IMG/VR virus record: IMGVR_UViG_3300044638_004427
Coordinates: 1 to 64,000 of that record
Strand: one strand, 5' to 3'
DNA length: 64,000 nucleotides
From: a virus
Position numbers and translations under genes: made by a program. Below the pieces are notes generated by a model that was given only the letters and a program-made list of their open reading frames with translations, was not told the origin of the DNA and ran no database searches. Shown one piece after another: positions 40,206-50,496 of this stretch (position 1 is the first letter of the stretch; the number at the start of each line of letters is the position of its first letter).

Positions 40206-41306
40206 TTACCCTTGCCATCCAGAAGAACTACTTGCAGGTAACACAGTCGGGGAACCCAGTTTAATTGAACCGTCTGGATTTAATCCGGCTTGTGTATTAT
40301 AATAAGCTGTTTGTGCATCACGTAAAGGAGCATTTGCTTGCATAGTTGCAAAAGTACCCAATCCTTGACCAATACCTTGACCAATATTAGCCCAGCCTTG
40401 CTGGGTTTGTGCTGCTTGTTGTTGTAGTTGTTGAGCTTGTCCAGTATAAGCATTGGAACGCGCCGCAGCAAGATTCATTTGATTTTGATACATTTGTTGT
40501 TGTGCTTGACGTTGACGCAATAACTCAGCATTTTGTTGCTGAATGTTCATGTTCATTAATTGTTGTTGTTGAGCAAGATTATATTGTCTTGCTGCATTTT
40601 CTTGTGCAACACGGCGCTGTTCTTGTGCCATGCGATTTTGGATGTTAAAGCGTTGAAATTCGTCTTCTGCACCAGCTTTGGCGCGAGAAACATCAAATTC
40701 TTGTCCACGAATTCTACCAGCAAATTCTCCACCTTGTATAATAGATTGTAATGCACGTTGTGAAGCAGCAGCAGACCCACGTTCAGCAGCAGCTTGTTGT
40801 TGTGCAGCAAGTTCATCGGCTGATTGTAATTGAGCAGCAATCCCAGCACCTGAATCTAAAGCACCACGAGCACGAAGTCCAGCAAGAATTTGTTGACGTT
40901 TAGCTTCGGCACTACGTTCAGCAGCAGCTCGTTCTTGAGATAATTGAGCACGTTCTTCAGCAGTAAAACCAGTACGACCTCTTTGCTGAATACCAGCAAG
41001 AGCTTCCATCTGCGCCTTTTTAAATCGAGGATCTTCTTGGATTTGTGCTACTTTAGAAACGCCTTGATCTACAGCTTTTTCTAATTCAGGGGTAAGTACA
41101 CCAGCAGATTTAAATTCTTTATAAAAAATTTCCTTGGCTAAATCTGGCCCAGCGCCAAGTTTTTCAATTTCAGCTAATGCTTTTTTTTGTGCGTTTGCAG
41201 CAGCTTCTCGATCAGAGGCGGAAGCCATATTACCAATAACAGCACCGCCAATATTTGCAAGAGCCGAGCCACCTAATAATAATGCTGTAGATGTTGCTAT
41301 TGCCAT
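40206..41306 (-). CDS. Internal virion protein, Gln/Ala-rich helical (gp14-like)
   Basis: 366 residues. A short hydrophobic N-terminal helix (TALLLGGSALANIGGAVIG) is followed by a long Ala/Gln-rich helix that ends in Gln tracts. Same style as the small podovirus ejection protein that inserts in the outer membrane. The 40150-40205 gap shows nothing notable. Confidence 0.6.
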   Translation of the reverse strand: MAIATSTALLLGGSALANIGGAVIGNMASASDREAAANAQKKALAEIEKLGAGPDLAKEIFYKEFKSAGVLTPELEKAVDQGVSKVAQIQEDPRFKKAQMEALAGIQQRGRTGFTAEERAQLSQERAAAERSAEAKRQQILAGLRARGALDSGAGIAAQLQSADELAAQQQAAAERGSAAASQRALQSIIQGGEFAGRIRGQEFDVSRAKAGAEDEFQRFNIQNRMAQEQRRVAQENAARQYNLAQQQQLMNMNIQQQNAELLRQRQAQQQMYQNQMNLAAARSNAYTGQAQQLQQQAAQTQQGWANIGQGIGQGLGTFATMQANAPLRDAQTAYYNTQAGLNPDGSIKLGSPTVLPASSSSGWQG

Positions 41307-41309
41307 AAA

Positions 41310-41687
41310 TTATAAACTCCTAATAAAATGGATCATTTCTTTGTCTGTTTCATTAAAATTATTTTTTTGTAAGGTTTCAATAAGACCTTTATTTTTTGTA
41401 TACGTAAAACAAGCGTTAAATCCTAATTCTTTAGCCGCCATACAAAGAGTGTCTAATAAAACAGATAAAGATTCTTTTCTTTTAATTTTTTCACTTTTAG
41501 GGTCGGATATAATCCATTCTATAAGACATAAATTTGAATCTGTTGAATATATAAACCCAGCAACAATATCATTAACTATAAAACCAGTCCGTGGTAACAT
41601 TGAAAGAGGAACAGGTGACCAATTATGTTGTTTCCACCACTCTACTAACATACTATAATTCTGTTCGTTTACAAGTTCAATTTTCAT
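41310..41687 (-). CDS. GNAT-like acetyltransferase within the virion operon
   Basis: 125 residues. The N-terminal strand-helix (VEWWKQHNWSPVPLSMLP), GFIVNDIVAGFIYSTDS and the helix SVLLDTLCMAAKELG fit the GNAT fold. The usual pyrophosphate loop is weak. Packed 3 bp after and 1 bp before virion genes, so it is likely made late. GNAT-like proteins at this place are known from other podoviruses; substrate unknown. Confidence 0.6.
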   Translation of the reverse strand: MKIELVNEQNYSMLVEWWKQHNWSPVPLSMLPRTGFIVNDIVAGFIYSTDSNLCLIEWIISDPKSEKIKRKESLSVLLDTLCMAAKELGFNACFTYTKNKGLIETLQKNNFNETDKEMIHFIRSL

Positions 41688-41688
41688 A

Positions 41689-43383
41689 TTATTCTATATC
41701 TAATGTTCTTGAAATATTACTCATGCCTTCAAGAGTTTTTTGCGCTCCAGTTTGTGCTTCTGAATAAGACGTTTTGTTAGATTCAACTTTTTCTTTAAAG
41801 TCTTTAGCAAATTTTTTAATTCTTGCTTGATATATAGAATATGGTTCACTAGTGTTTTGTGCTTGTGGGTAATTTTTCTGTATCCACTTATACAATTTAT
41901 TTTTAGTTGTTTTACTGTTTCTCATTGTTGCCATCATAGTAGAAGCAATACTTTGAATTTTTTCTGGATTTTTTTCAATATTAATCTTATCAATATCTTT
42001 AGAAGCTTTTACTAAACCACCTTTATACCAAGTATCCCCACTTAAACGAGCGGCTTTTTTATCTCGCGTTGTTTCGGCTTCTTCTTGACCCGTATATTTG
42101 CCTTCAAATTGTTGTTGTGAGCCAATTAATTGACTTAGGGTTTCTTTTCCTACTTTACCAGATTCAAACCCTTTTGCTAAATCTTCTTCTTTAATAGGCG
42201 CTTGTCCAGTCAATCTTCTTAAAGCATTAATTTTTGCTAAATCTTCTTTTTTAGCATATCCATATCCAGCTGTAACATCACCTTCGCGAGAAAATTCAGA
42301 AATTGATTTAAACATACTCCTCAGTCTTTGTTCTTCTGGAGTTAAGCTTTCTTCCCCTTCTTCCACTGCCTTTGTATTTAATCGTTCAACAGCTTTATTT
42401 AATTCATCAACTGTTTTTGTTGCACCCATTCCTTCGATTTGGGAAACATCTAATCCTTTTAAATTAGCTAACTGTTCTCTAGTTAATCCTAGTTTTTGTA
42501 GATCAGCTTGGGTAATCTTTTCACCCATAAAAATACCGGCTTTTAAACGATCTAAAGCTGATTTTTTAGACTCAATTTCAGCTTTTGCTTCTTCACCAAG
42601 CCCAGCCATATATTTTTCTTGTTCAGCTTTAACAGCAGTTTCAGCTTGTGTTTTAGCCGCTTCAGTTTGACCTTTAAGAAGCGCAGCTTGCTGTGCAGCA
42701 ATCTCTTCAGCTGACATTGCTTTTTGAGCTAATCCACTAGCCGCCTGTTGTGCTGAAGATAATTCAGAAGATTTCTGTAATCCAGCCATTGCTTTAGCAA
42801 AATCACCTGGTCGAACACCTCCGGGAGCAAAGCCAGCGTATTGTTGCGCTAATAGCCCAGGAGATCCTGCCAATTGAGAAAGAGCAGCTATATTAGCAGT
42901 ACCTTGAAGCCCCATAGGACCTTGGTATTGCATTTTTTGAAGCTTGTCGTATTCACTTAATTCTGCTTCAGATGCTTGACCAGACGTAATTTTACCTAAT
43001 AAACTATTAATGCGTTCTTGAGCGGGAACACCACCAGACGCTTTATTTAATTCTTCTTGAAATTGGGCTTGTTGTTGCTGAAGAGCAGCGGTTTTAGCTG
43101 CTACATCTGATTGCAATTTTTGTGCCAAAGCCTGTGAAAAACGAGGATCAGCTACTGCACCGGCTTGTTGTTGATATGTTACAGGAGCAGCTGGCTTCTT
43201 TTGAGGCTGCATCGGAGGAAGTGAGCTTTGAACTGCTTGTGATGGCTGTGCAGGTTGAGCTGGCTGCTGCTGTGCAGGTTGAGCTGGCTGCTGCTGTCCC
43301 GGTTGTTGACCAGGCTGCTGTTGAGCAGGTTGTTGCTGCTTTTTCCTTGGATCATAAGGGCTTATAACAGGGGGCATTGGCAT
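41689..43383 (-). CDS. Virion protein, Pro/Gln-rich N-terminus
   Basis: 564 residues. The first 80 residues are Pro/Gln/Ala repeats, followed by long Ala/Gln/Lys-rich helices. Probably an internal virion or ejection protein. No enzymatic motif seen. Confidence 0.55.
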   Translation of the reverse strand: MPMPPVISPYDPRKKQQQPAQQQPGQQPGQQQPAQPAQQQPAQPAQPSQAVQSSLPPMQPQKKPAAPVTYQQQAGAVADPRFSQALAQKLQSDVAAKTAALQQQQAQFQEELNKASGGVPAQERINSLLGKITSGQASEAELSEYDKLQKMQYQGPMGLQGTANIAALSQLAGSPGLLAQQYAGFAPGGVRPGDFAKAMAGLQKSSELSSAQQAASGLAQKAMSAEEIAAQQAALLKGQTEAAKTQAETAVKAEQEKYMAGLGEEAKAEIESKKSALDRLKAGIFMGEKITQADLQKLGLTREQLANLKGLDVSQIEGMGATKTVDELNKAVERLNTKAVEEGEESLTPEEQRLRSMFKSISEFSREGDVTAGYGYAKKEDLAKINALRRLTGQAPIKEEDLAKGFESGKVGKETLSQLIGSQQQFEGKYTGQEEAETTRDKKAARLSGDTWYKGGLVKASKDIDKINIEKNPEKIQSIASTMMATMRNSKTTKNKLYKWIQKNYPQAQNTSEPYSIYQARIKKFAKDFKEKVESNKTSYSEAQTGAQKTLEGMSNISRTLDIE

Positions 43384-43403
43384 AGTTCACCTTATAATAG
43401 TTG

Positions 43404-43829
43404 TTAATTCTCGTCGCCGTATATAACGACGCGAATGTTGTAAGTTTGACCTTCAGTTAGGCCAGTAATGTGTTTTATTTTAACTAATCCAGGACTTAGC
43501 TGTTCCCATGAAACGGTTACACCACTGGGTGGAAACGCTGTTGGAATGGATATATTATCCACTTTCCCAACAGTAATAACATTTATATTATTATTAAAAG
43601 TAACAGCCAATGTCAATGAAGTAATAGGTACACCAGAAGCTGAAACTTGAACAGTAAAGTCCTTTATATTACAAAGAATGTTATTACGAAGTGTAATTTT
43701 ATTATTTAAAGCATCATAAATAGTATCAAATCCATTGTTAATAGAAACAATAAGCTTTTCCACCAATTCAGAATATTGAGGTTTAAAATCGTTTTTAAAT
43801 AATCTTCGTAAGGTGGGTAATTTAGCCAT
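43404..43829 (-). CDS. Small virion protein
   Basis: 141 residues; N-terminal helical part, then a beta sandwich-like end (TVQVSASGVPITSLTLAVTF). Shares a base with the nozzle stop. Probably a tail or head-tail component. Confidence 0.5.
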   Translation of the reverse strand: MAKLPTLRRLFKNDFKPQYSELVEKLIVSINNGFDTIYDALNNKITLRNNILCNIKDFTVQVSASGVPITSLTLAVTFNNNINVITVGKVDNISIPTAFPPSGVTVSWEQLSPGLVKIKHITGLTEGQTYNIRVVIYGDEN

Positions 43830-46800
43830 TATCTATATGCCCTTGTGCTAAATGTTTTACCAGTAAGGGTAATACCATATAATGCGTACTGCTCTCTTGC
43901 TGTACTATGAGAAAATTTAACGTTTAAATATCGACATCTTTGACAAGCAGCAGGGACAATTGTACGAAACGGAACAGAATTAGATACACCACCAAAGAAA
44001 TTGTCACCAAACTGGTCATGTCCAAACAACCCAGACCCACTTCCAGCAAACTCAACATCTACGAATGCAGGTAGAAGATCGGTTGAGAAACTGAGTTCGG
44101 CTAATGTAAACGCTTTACTTGAAAACATTGCAGTTGCTTCGCGGATTTGTTTATATGATAGTGGGTCACCAAATGTATTAGGAGCATACACTACAGACGA
44201 TGTAATTGCGTTATAAATGACAATAGGTCCTTGAATGAAATCAAGAATTTTATTAAGAGTAACCCTTTTAAAAGTATAATCAACTGAAACAATTACAGCC
44301 TCTTGTAAAGCCGTTCCTTCAATTGGTAAATAGTTAGAGAATGCAATATTTGGATCTGAGTTAAGTTTGTCGATAATTTTATTATAACAAGCTGCAATAT
44401 CATCAAAATCATTATCTCTTGTAGACCAAGTTCCGCCTGTTGTAAAAGAAATTAATCCAACTGGAATACTAAATGTATTAGCATTAATTACAGTAACTTC
44501 ATGATTACCATTAATATCTGGGTATGTTGCGGCTCCGAGGATCGTAATAATTCTTCCAGAGATAAGCCCGTGCCCAGCCGATGTAATTACAGTTGGAGAT
44601 GTTAATGTTGCAGATGTAATTGCTCCAGATTTTCCATTAATAGTAGAAAAGAAATCGTTAGTTGAAATACCTACATCATTATCTAATTTATTAGCAAGGG
44701 CAACTATTTTAGTTCTAAGATTATCCCCACCAACAGCCTTTAATGATGAATAATAATCTGTATCAGCAACTCCGGGGTCCGCATCTAATTTATTCAATAA
44801 AGAATTGAATTGATAGACGGTTAGAGTTTGAGTCTGAGTTAAAACATCACCGACTTTTACATTTGTAGTTGATGATAATTTAATTACATTATTAAAATAG
44901 TTATTAACACCGATAGAAAAATTATACTCTCTATCAGCATAATCTTCACGAGTAAACGATTTTCTTTCTTGTTCAATATATGATTCAGTGGGCAATCCTA
45001 AATATAACCTATCATCAACGGGATTTAATATGCCACAATTATTTGTTTTTATGTACTTTGTCCAAGTTCCTGTTAAAGAGGAATAACGAAAAGCTTGTGT
45101 TGCATAGGCATCACTAGGCTTAGTTACAGACCAAACAATATATGAGTTATCAGACTCATAACCAATCCCAAAAGTTGCTGTTGTAAAATTTGGGTAGTTT
45201 GCTGATTGAATTCTTAAAACTTCAGTGTCAATAGGACGAGATGCAATAGATACACCAGATTCACTTGCCGTTGAAATACCCTGAGTAGTCCAGCAGTAAA
45301 CCAAGTTCTGACTAACAGCAACGGAGTCAGGAGCGACAAGAATACAGCTACTATCGAATAGCGCAACAGTAAATGGTTCGGTTTCAGCTGATAAACGATA
45401 TAATCCATCTTCTTTGAAAATAAAAAGAGAATCCCTTAATGGAAAAATACGTAAAATTGCATTTTCTTCTGATCCAATGTCAATGAAGTTACCAGTAAGA
45501 ACGTTTACAGGAACAGCTTCTGGTTGTTCAAATTTAGAATAATATACACGATTCTTTCTTGTATAGTTATCAGAGAACTCAGCTAATGTTGATTTTGTAT
45601 ATGAGAACGATGTTCCGGCTACTGTAATTAGTGCTGTTGCAATTTTTAATTGAGTTGTGGATACATATTCAACAATATAAACACCGTCAATATTTGGGTT
45701 TGAATTGCTGTTTGAAATTACAATAGTGTCGCCATTTAAAAATCCATGAGCAGCACCAAATGTAAGAAGAGTCATTCCAGACCCAGCATCAGCAATAGCT
45801 CCACCATTTGTTTTATTTGGAGAAATGTCTGGACTAAAAGAAACGCCAGTAGCGGCGTTGTTAGTGGTTAAATAGAACGGATTATCTACAAACACAGTTC
45901 CTTCTAATAAAAATAAACCAGGATTTGTTCCAGAATAATACGCATAAGTGTCAAATCCAACCGATGGATTATCTACTTGATCTGCTGTATTTCTGTTTAA
46001 AACACGAATAAAACTTAATGTTGCTTCTGCTGTTGCAACAGAAGGAAGGAGTAAATCATTGCTTGAAATAACAGCAGTTCTACCAGAAACACTTTCACCA
46101 ACCCCAGCGGTTGTTACAGACGAACTAAATCCACTTAAACCAGCAGCAAAGCTGATAGCAGCAGCAGACCCATCAACTAAATAATTTACTGTAACAACAT
46201 TTGTTCCAGAATTATAAGTACAAGAAAAGTCATTAATTAATGAATTAAGAGAGTTCGCTATTTTTTGTCCAACGTCATCTTGTGTATTTGATGGGATATA
46301 AATTTTAATTAATTTACGCGATGCTGCATCAGGTGCTGTATCCGACCCAGTTAAATCAAACCAAACACGATATTTTGTTTGATTACCAGCACTATTAATA
46401 TCAAAATAATTAACATTTGGTATTACAGCAGCTGAAATAGGAGGAGTTACTGGAACCGCGATTGTAACAACCCTTTTTACTCCACGGACAAATGAAATCT
46501 TACAGTTATTAAAAGATGTTCCATCTGAAATAATAACAGTTGGTGTTCTACTAGCATCTAATTCATCTTTTAAACGAGCAACACCAAGTAGCTCTAAATC
46601 ACGTAATTGTTTTATTTTTGTGTTTGCGTAAAAAGTATATCCTTTGAATGTATTAATATCGTATGCAAATGGAGGATAATCATTTGGTTTAGCGTCTTCT
46701 CCACCGGATGTATTAACGTTTGTATAGAGGTTTTCTTTGTTCAAGAAAGCAGGAGGAACATTATCGTTAATAGTTAATGTGTTGTCAGATGACTTTAGTG

Positions 46801-48514
46801 TAGGGTCATAATAATTTTGCAGTACAAGTCGGTAGTCAACAGGAGGTAATAAATCTTCTAGTGGAGAAGAAAACAACGCATTAACCTGTGTTGTTTCAGT
46901 TCGATAAAGTTTATAATAGTAAGTTGTGTCAATGTTGTGTGGAACCGTAAATTCTAAATCAACAGAGCCTTTTGTTGTTAAAGCAAAATTAGATAATCCA
47001 ATTGTTGTTGAATATGTGCTATTAATTACATTGGTTGATTCTGCTTTTAGTTTAGAAATGATAGCAGAGAGATAAGTTTGTTGAGCAAACAACTGGGCAC
47101 CAGTTCCACGGACATCAACGATGCCAGTATCTTCTGCTGCAACAATTTCAATTGGTTCAGCAATAGAACGATATTTATTACTTTCAATTTTAGCATTAGT
47201 TAGATCAGTTAAAGGATTAACAGCAATATTCCAAATACCAGTTGTTCCAGCTGTTACCGCCGCCGCAACGGGAACTTCAAATGTTGTTGGGGATCTAACT
47301 GTTGCAACTCTTGTTCCGTTTAAATCAGGATCGCCTGTATTTTGTAAAACAATACTTTGTTGATCTGTTAATCCATGCGCAACGGTTGTTGTGACTGTTA
47401 CAATTCCACCAACATCTGCTGTAAATGAAGCAATTGCTCCGCTAATTCCAACAGGATTAGCTGTTGTATAATCTCTAGCGGTAAATGTAATAGATCCAGC
47501 AGCAACAGAGGCAACTGTTTGATTGCCGTTTAAATTTGTAATTGGGTACGATGTATTAGATTTAAAATCTACAAGATTAATTTTATCACCAATAGCAAAG
47601 TAATTTGTCGCAGTTCCAGCTGAAAAATTAACTGTAACAATTCCACTCGCAGCTGTTACCGAGCCAATGGTTAAAGGTTGATATGGCCCACCACCCCCGG
47701 TGTAATCAGCAAATAAAAGATCTTCGTCAATCTTTTTAGCTAACGCAATCATATTGGCTCTAAGATCAACAGCATTAGTTTCGTTTGTAACTTTTAAAGT
47801 AGAATAGTAATCACCAGAATCAATTAAACTATTTGCGCTAGATAGATTATCTAATGTGTTTAACAAACGGTTAAAGTCCATTTGTAATAGCATTTTAAGA
47901 GGATTATATACAACAACTCGTTCAGACGGAGTTCCAAGCAATTCAACGTTGTTTGCGTCAATCTTACCCCAAACAAGTTTGTAAGCAACTGTACTGTTTT
48001 CAGTTAGGAAAGACTCTTGATCACCAAATGTGGTATTTAAACGTGCTTGAAGATCTAAAGCCTTAATCCCACCAGCTTGTGTAATATAACCAGATGCATT
48101 TGTAAATTCAGAGGAACTAGCAGCAGAAATCTTTTTAATGCCTTCATTTGTAGTGAAATAGAAGTTACCGTTTTTAGATTGGCTAGATTTAATTCTTAAT
48201 CCAGCTTCAACTTCTGTAAATGAACCAAAGAATTCAGTGAACTTAGCTTCTCCATTATTCAATACACCATCTTGGTAGGCAATCTTATCACCATAATGAC
48301 GTAAAATACGTTGACGATAGACCATCAACTGTTTAGCTGTATCTAAATTTGGAATTTCTTCTCCGAATAATTTATATCCACGACGAGATTCAATAACATC
48401 ATCACGACGGATGATGACATTATTGGCTTCGATAAGAGAACCGGGAGATAGTTCTAATGCGTTACCGGAAAAATTTAACCCAAGGGCTTTGAGGTTAACA
48501 GTTGAAGAAGCCAT
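43829..48514 (-). CDS. Tail nozzle / tubular protein B-like, with repeated insert modules
   Basis: 1561 residues. The N-terminus (NLKALGLNFSGNALELSPGSLIEANNVIIRRDDVIESRRGY) is typical of podovirus nozzle proteins (T7 gp12, P22 gp10 group), which average about half this length. Three inserted beta domains carry HGL...G...NG..V motifs (AHGLTDQQ, AHGFLNGD, GHGLISGR). Two long helical modules are near duplicates (YYSTLKV...ALAKKIDEDL and YYSSLKA...ALANKLDNDV). The inserts may decorate the tail tip and bind receptors. Confidence 0.65.
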   Translation of the reverse strand: MASSTVNLKALGLNFSGNALELSPGSLIEANNVIIRRDDVIESRRGYKLFGEEIPNLDTAKQLMVYRQRILRHYGDKIAYQDGVLNNGEAKFTEFFGSFTEVEAGLRIKSSQSKNGNFYFTTNEGIKKISAASSSEFTNASGYITQAGGIKALDLQARLNTTFGDQESFLTENSTVAYKLVWGKIDANNVELLGTPSERVVVYNPLKMLLQMDFNRLLNTLDNLSSANSLIDSGDYYSTLKVTNETNAVDLRANMIALAKKIDEDLLFADYTGGGGPYQPLTIGSVTAASGIVTVNFSAGTATNYFAIGDKINLVDFKSNTSYPITNLNGNQTVASVAAGSITFTARDYTTANPVGISGAIASFTADVGGIVTVTTTVAHGLTDQQSIVLQNTGDPDLNGTRVATVRSPTTFEVPVAAAVTAGTTGIWNIAVNPLTDLTNAKIESNKYRSIAEPIEIVAAEDTGIVDVRGTGAQLFAQQTYLSAIISKLKAESTNVINSTYSTTIGLSNFALTTKGSVDLEFTVPHNIDTTYYYKLYRTETTQVNALFSSPLEDLLPPVDYRLVLQNYYDPTLKSSDNTLTINDNVPPAFLNKENLYTNVNTSGGEDAKPNDYPPFAYDINTFKGYTFYANTKIKQLRDLELLGVARLKDELDASRTPTVIISDGTSFNNCKISFVRGVKRVVTIAVPVTPPISAAVIPNVNYFDINSAGNQTKYRVWFDLTGSDTAPDAASRKLIKIYIPSNTQDDVGQKIANSLNSLINDFSCTYNSGTNVVTVNYLVDGSAAAISFAAGLSGFSSSVTTAGVGESVSGRTAVISSNDLLLPSVATAEATLSFIRVLNRNTADQVDNPSVGFDTYAYYSGTNPGLFLLEGTVFVDNPFYLTTNNAATGVSFSPDISPNKTNGGAIADAGSGMTLLTFGAAHGFLNGDTIVISNSNSNPNIDGVYIVEYVSTTQLKIATALITVAGTSFSYTKSTLAEFSDNYTRKNRVYYSKFEQPEAVPVNVLTGNFIDIGSEENAILRIFPLRDSLFIFKEDGLYRLSAETEPFTVALFDSSCILVAPDSVAVSQNLVYCWTTQGISTASESGVSIASRPIDTEVLRIQSANYPNFTTATFGIGYESDNSYIVWSVTKPSDAYATQAFRYSSLTGTWTKYIKTNNCGILNPVDDRLYLGLPTESYIEQERKSFTREDYADREYNFSIGVNNYFNNVIKLSSTTNVKVGDVLTQTQTLTVYQFNSLLNKLDADPGVADTDYYSSLKAVGGDNLRTKIVALANKLDNDVGISTNDFFSTINGKSGAITSATLTSPTVITSAGHGLISGRIITILGAATYPDINGNHEVTVINANTFSIPVGLISFTTGGTWSTRDNDFDDIAACYNKIIDKLNSDPNIAFSNYLPIEGTALQEAVIVSVDYTFKRVTLNKILDFIQGPIVIYNAITSSVVYAPNTFGDPLSYKQIREATAMFSSKAFTLAELSFSTDLLPAFVDVEFAGSGSGLFGHDQFGDNFFGGVSNSVPFRTIVPAACQRCRYLNVKFSHSTAREQYALYGITLTGKTFSTRAYR

Positions 48515-48528
48515 AGAACCTCTTTAAG

Positions 48529-49830
48529 TTACATACGTTTACGAGTGCCCATTTTACCATAACGCAATAATGAGTGTCGGGCCGTAATTTTTTGGGGTGT
48601 TCCTTCAGAGCGATCATCTAACAAAGATCCTTGCCTAACTTCGATTTCTTGTAGTTTGGCGTTAGCTGCTTGTAGTCCCTCTGTGTCACCAATTGCTGCT
48701 AAAATTCTTGCAGCAGTGCGTTCTGCTAGTGAATTATGTAAATCTGGTGGAATCTGTGGAATAATACACTCGTTTGCAACACAGACATAATCACCAACTT
48801 GAATATTTGCAATAGCAGGTTGAAAATTAAACCCATTTGAGTAGTAGGTATAAAGGTCTGTTTTTGTCACCTTGAAATAGTGAACATCGGTGGAACCTTC
48901 AACTCGACTTCCAACAGCTTTCACAACAATGTCATACGCATATGTGCGATGACCGGGTTTAGTCTGAAGGAAATCAACTAAATCACCAACAGCAAATAAA
49001 TTTTCATATGTTGTATTGATTTTGAATCCAATTAAAGATTCAATCGAAAACGCATTGACTGGAGTGGAAGGGTTCGATGTAAAGGAAGCAGTAATATCTT
49101 TATATGTGATAACAACTGTTGAATTGGTTACAATAGCAGTTGTATTAGTAATAGAAGCAGCATTGATTGCTGCCTGTAAATTACCTGCTGTTATAGTAGC
49201 TGATCCACCAATAACAAAATCAACTCCCGCTTCAAATGTATAAATCGTCGGGGAATTACTTTGGTTATTTAAAGTAATTAAAAATTTATCACCAACAAGT
49301 GGATTTGAAGATAATGTTACATCCTGTGTAAATGCTGTAAATAACCTAGCTCGACTATCACGTACAAGCTGATTAGGACGAAGGAAGATAAAGAAATTCA
49401 ATTTTCCACTTGGATCTCCAACGACACTAGGAGTTAAAAGAATATCGTTGTTTTCCATATAGAATTTATGAATTGCTTGATTGGCACCAATATTGCGTTG
49501 AAAGAACGCTTTGTCGCCAGAAGAAATGCGGGTCATTTCAAAATAATTACCCGATTGATCTGACCAAAATAAGTCACGTAGCTTCATCCCGATAGCTCTA
49601 TCAGGAATTGCATAACGGCTAATATTAGTGACAAGAGGTACTTGCACCCGATAAACAAAGTATTCCTCGTGATATTGCATCACAGCAGGAACTTGTGCAA
49701 TAAACATTTCCTCATTAGCAAAAGCAAGAATATCATCTTCCGTAAAAGTATTTTGACTTATTGGAAATAATATTTTACGCTTGACAGCTTCAATGAGTTT
49801 ATCCGATGTGTACCAAGGAGTGGTGGACAT
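48529..49830 (-). CDS. Tail adaptor / tubular protein A-like
   Basis: 433 residues. WYTSDKLIEAVKRKILFPIS...FTEDDILAFANEEM is the helical head-tail adaptor signature; MQYHEEYFVYRV and YAIPDRAIGMKLRDLFW follow. A beta insert is present in the middle. Forms the ring between portal and nozzle. Longer than T7 gp11 because of that insert. Confidence 0.65.
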   Translation of the reverse strand: MSTTPWYTSDKLIEAVKRKILFPISQNTFTEDDILAFANEEMFIAQVPAVMQYHEEYFVYRVQVPLVTNISRYAIPDRAIGMKLRDLFWSDQSGNYFEMTRISSGDKAFFQRNIGANQAIHKFYMENNDILLTPSVVGDPSGKLNFFIFLRPNQLVRDSRARLFTAFTQDVTLSSNPLVGDKFLITLNNQSNSPTIYTFEAGVDFVIGGSATITAGNLQAAINAASITNTTAIVTNSTVVITYKDITASFTSNPSTPVNAFSIESLIGFKINTTYENLFAVGDLVDFLQTKPGHRTYAYDIVVKAVGSRVEGSTDVHYFKVTKTDLYTYYSNGFNFQPAIANIQVGDYVCVANECIIPQIPPDLHNSLAERTAARILAAIGDTEGLQAANAKLQEIEVRQGSLLDDRSEGTPQKITARHSLLRYGKMGTRKRM

Positions 49831-50246
49831 TATGCCTCCTCAGATTCATCTTCTGATTCTTCTTCTTCTGATTCACCCTTCATTGCTTTTAATTTAGCTA
49901 ATTTTTGTTCAAGTTTTTTGATTTCCGCTTCAACGTCGTCAGCAGCTTCAGCCATTCCAGCTTCGCCACTTTCTTCAGCTTCCATATCTTCTAGCTGGCC
50001 TTCTTCTCCATTTGGCATATCATGAACAAGTTCTTTAGCCTTATCAAGACCCTTTTCAAGATCTTCTTTATTTCCAGCCATAACTGAAACTTTTTTAGCC
50101 ATCATGTCTTTTAGACTTCCGCCCATTTCAGAAGACATGTCATCTTTAAGTTCTTTAAGAACGCCCATTTTAGCCTTCTGTTCAACAGGGCTAAGTTTCT
50201 TGGCTTTCTTTTTTTCAAGCATTTTCATCATTTTTTCATGCATCAT
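49830..50246 (-). CDS. Acidic coiled-coil protein
   Basis: 138 residues. Lys/Met-rich N-terminus, Glu/Asp/Ser-rich C-terminus (ESEEEESEDESEEA). Could be a scaffold or minor virion protein. No family recognised. Confidence 0.5.
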   Translation of the reverse strand: MMHEKMMKMLEKKKAKKLSPVEQKAKMGVLKELKDDMSSEMGGSLKDMMAKKVSVMAGNKEDLEKGLDKAKELVHDMPNGEEGQLEDMEAEESGEAGMAEAADDVEAEIKKLEQKLAKLKAMKGESEEEESEDESEEA

Positions 50247-50258
50247 AAAAAATACCTA

Positions 50259-50495
50259 TTAAGCTAAATCAAAAGTTTGTTGCTGTGATCCAGCCCCTTG
50301 TGTAGCAACAGCAGGATCTGTACCACGAGATGTTACTTGCATAGAAGCGTCCACAGACCCTCCTTGACAAGCTGCAATATAATTTGCAATTTTTGCAACA
50401 TGTTCTTCTGGATTTCCAGAATTTACTAGATCAAGTTTTGCATTAAGTTCTGCAATACTATCGCTTGTATTAATAACAATAACTAAATGTGCCAT
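50259..50495 (-). CDS. Small virion-associated protein
   Basis: 78 residues. Helical core NAKLDLVNSGNPEEHVAKIANYIAACQGGSVDA and a Ser/Thr/Gln-rich tail. Repeated in style in phage head genes; decoration or head fibre role possible. Confidence 0.5.
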   Translation of the reverse strand: MAHLVIVINTSDSIAELNAKLDLVNSGNPEEHVAKIANYIAACQGGSVDASMQVTSRGTDPAVATQGAGSQQQTFDLA

Positions 50496-50496
50496 T

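Noticed and set aside
37434-40849. Long plus-strand frames opposite virion genes (37434-37817, 39302-39949, 40409-40648)
   Set aside because: They mirror Ala/Gln/Glu-rich late genes and have Ser/Pro/Leu-rich antisense composition.
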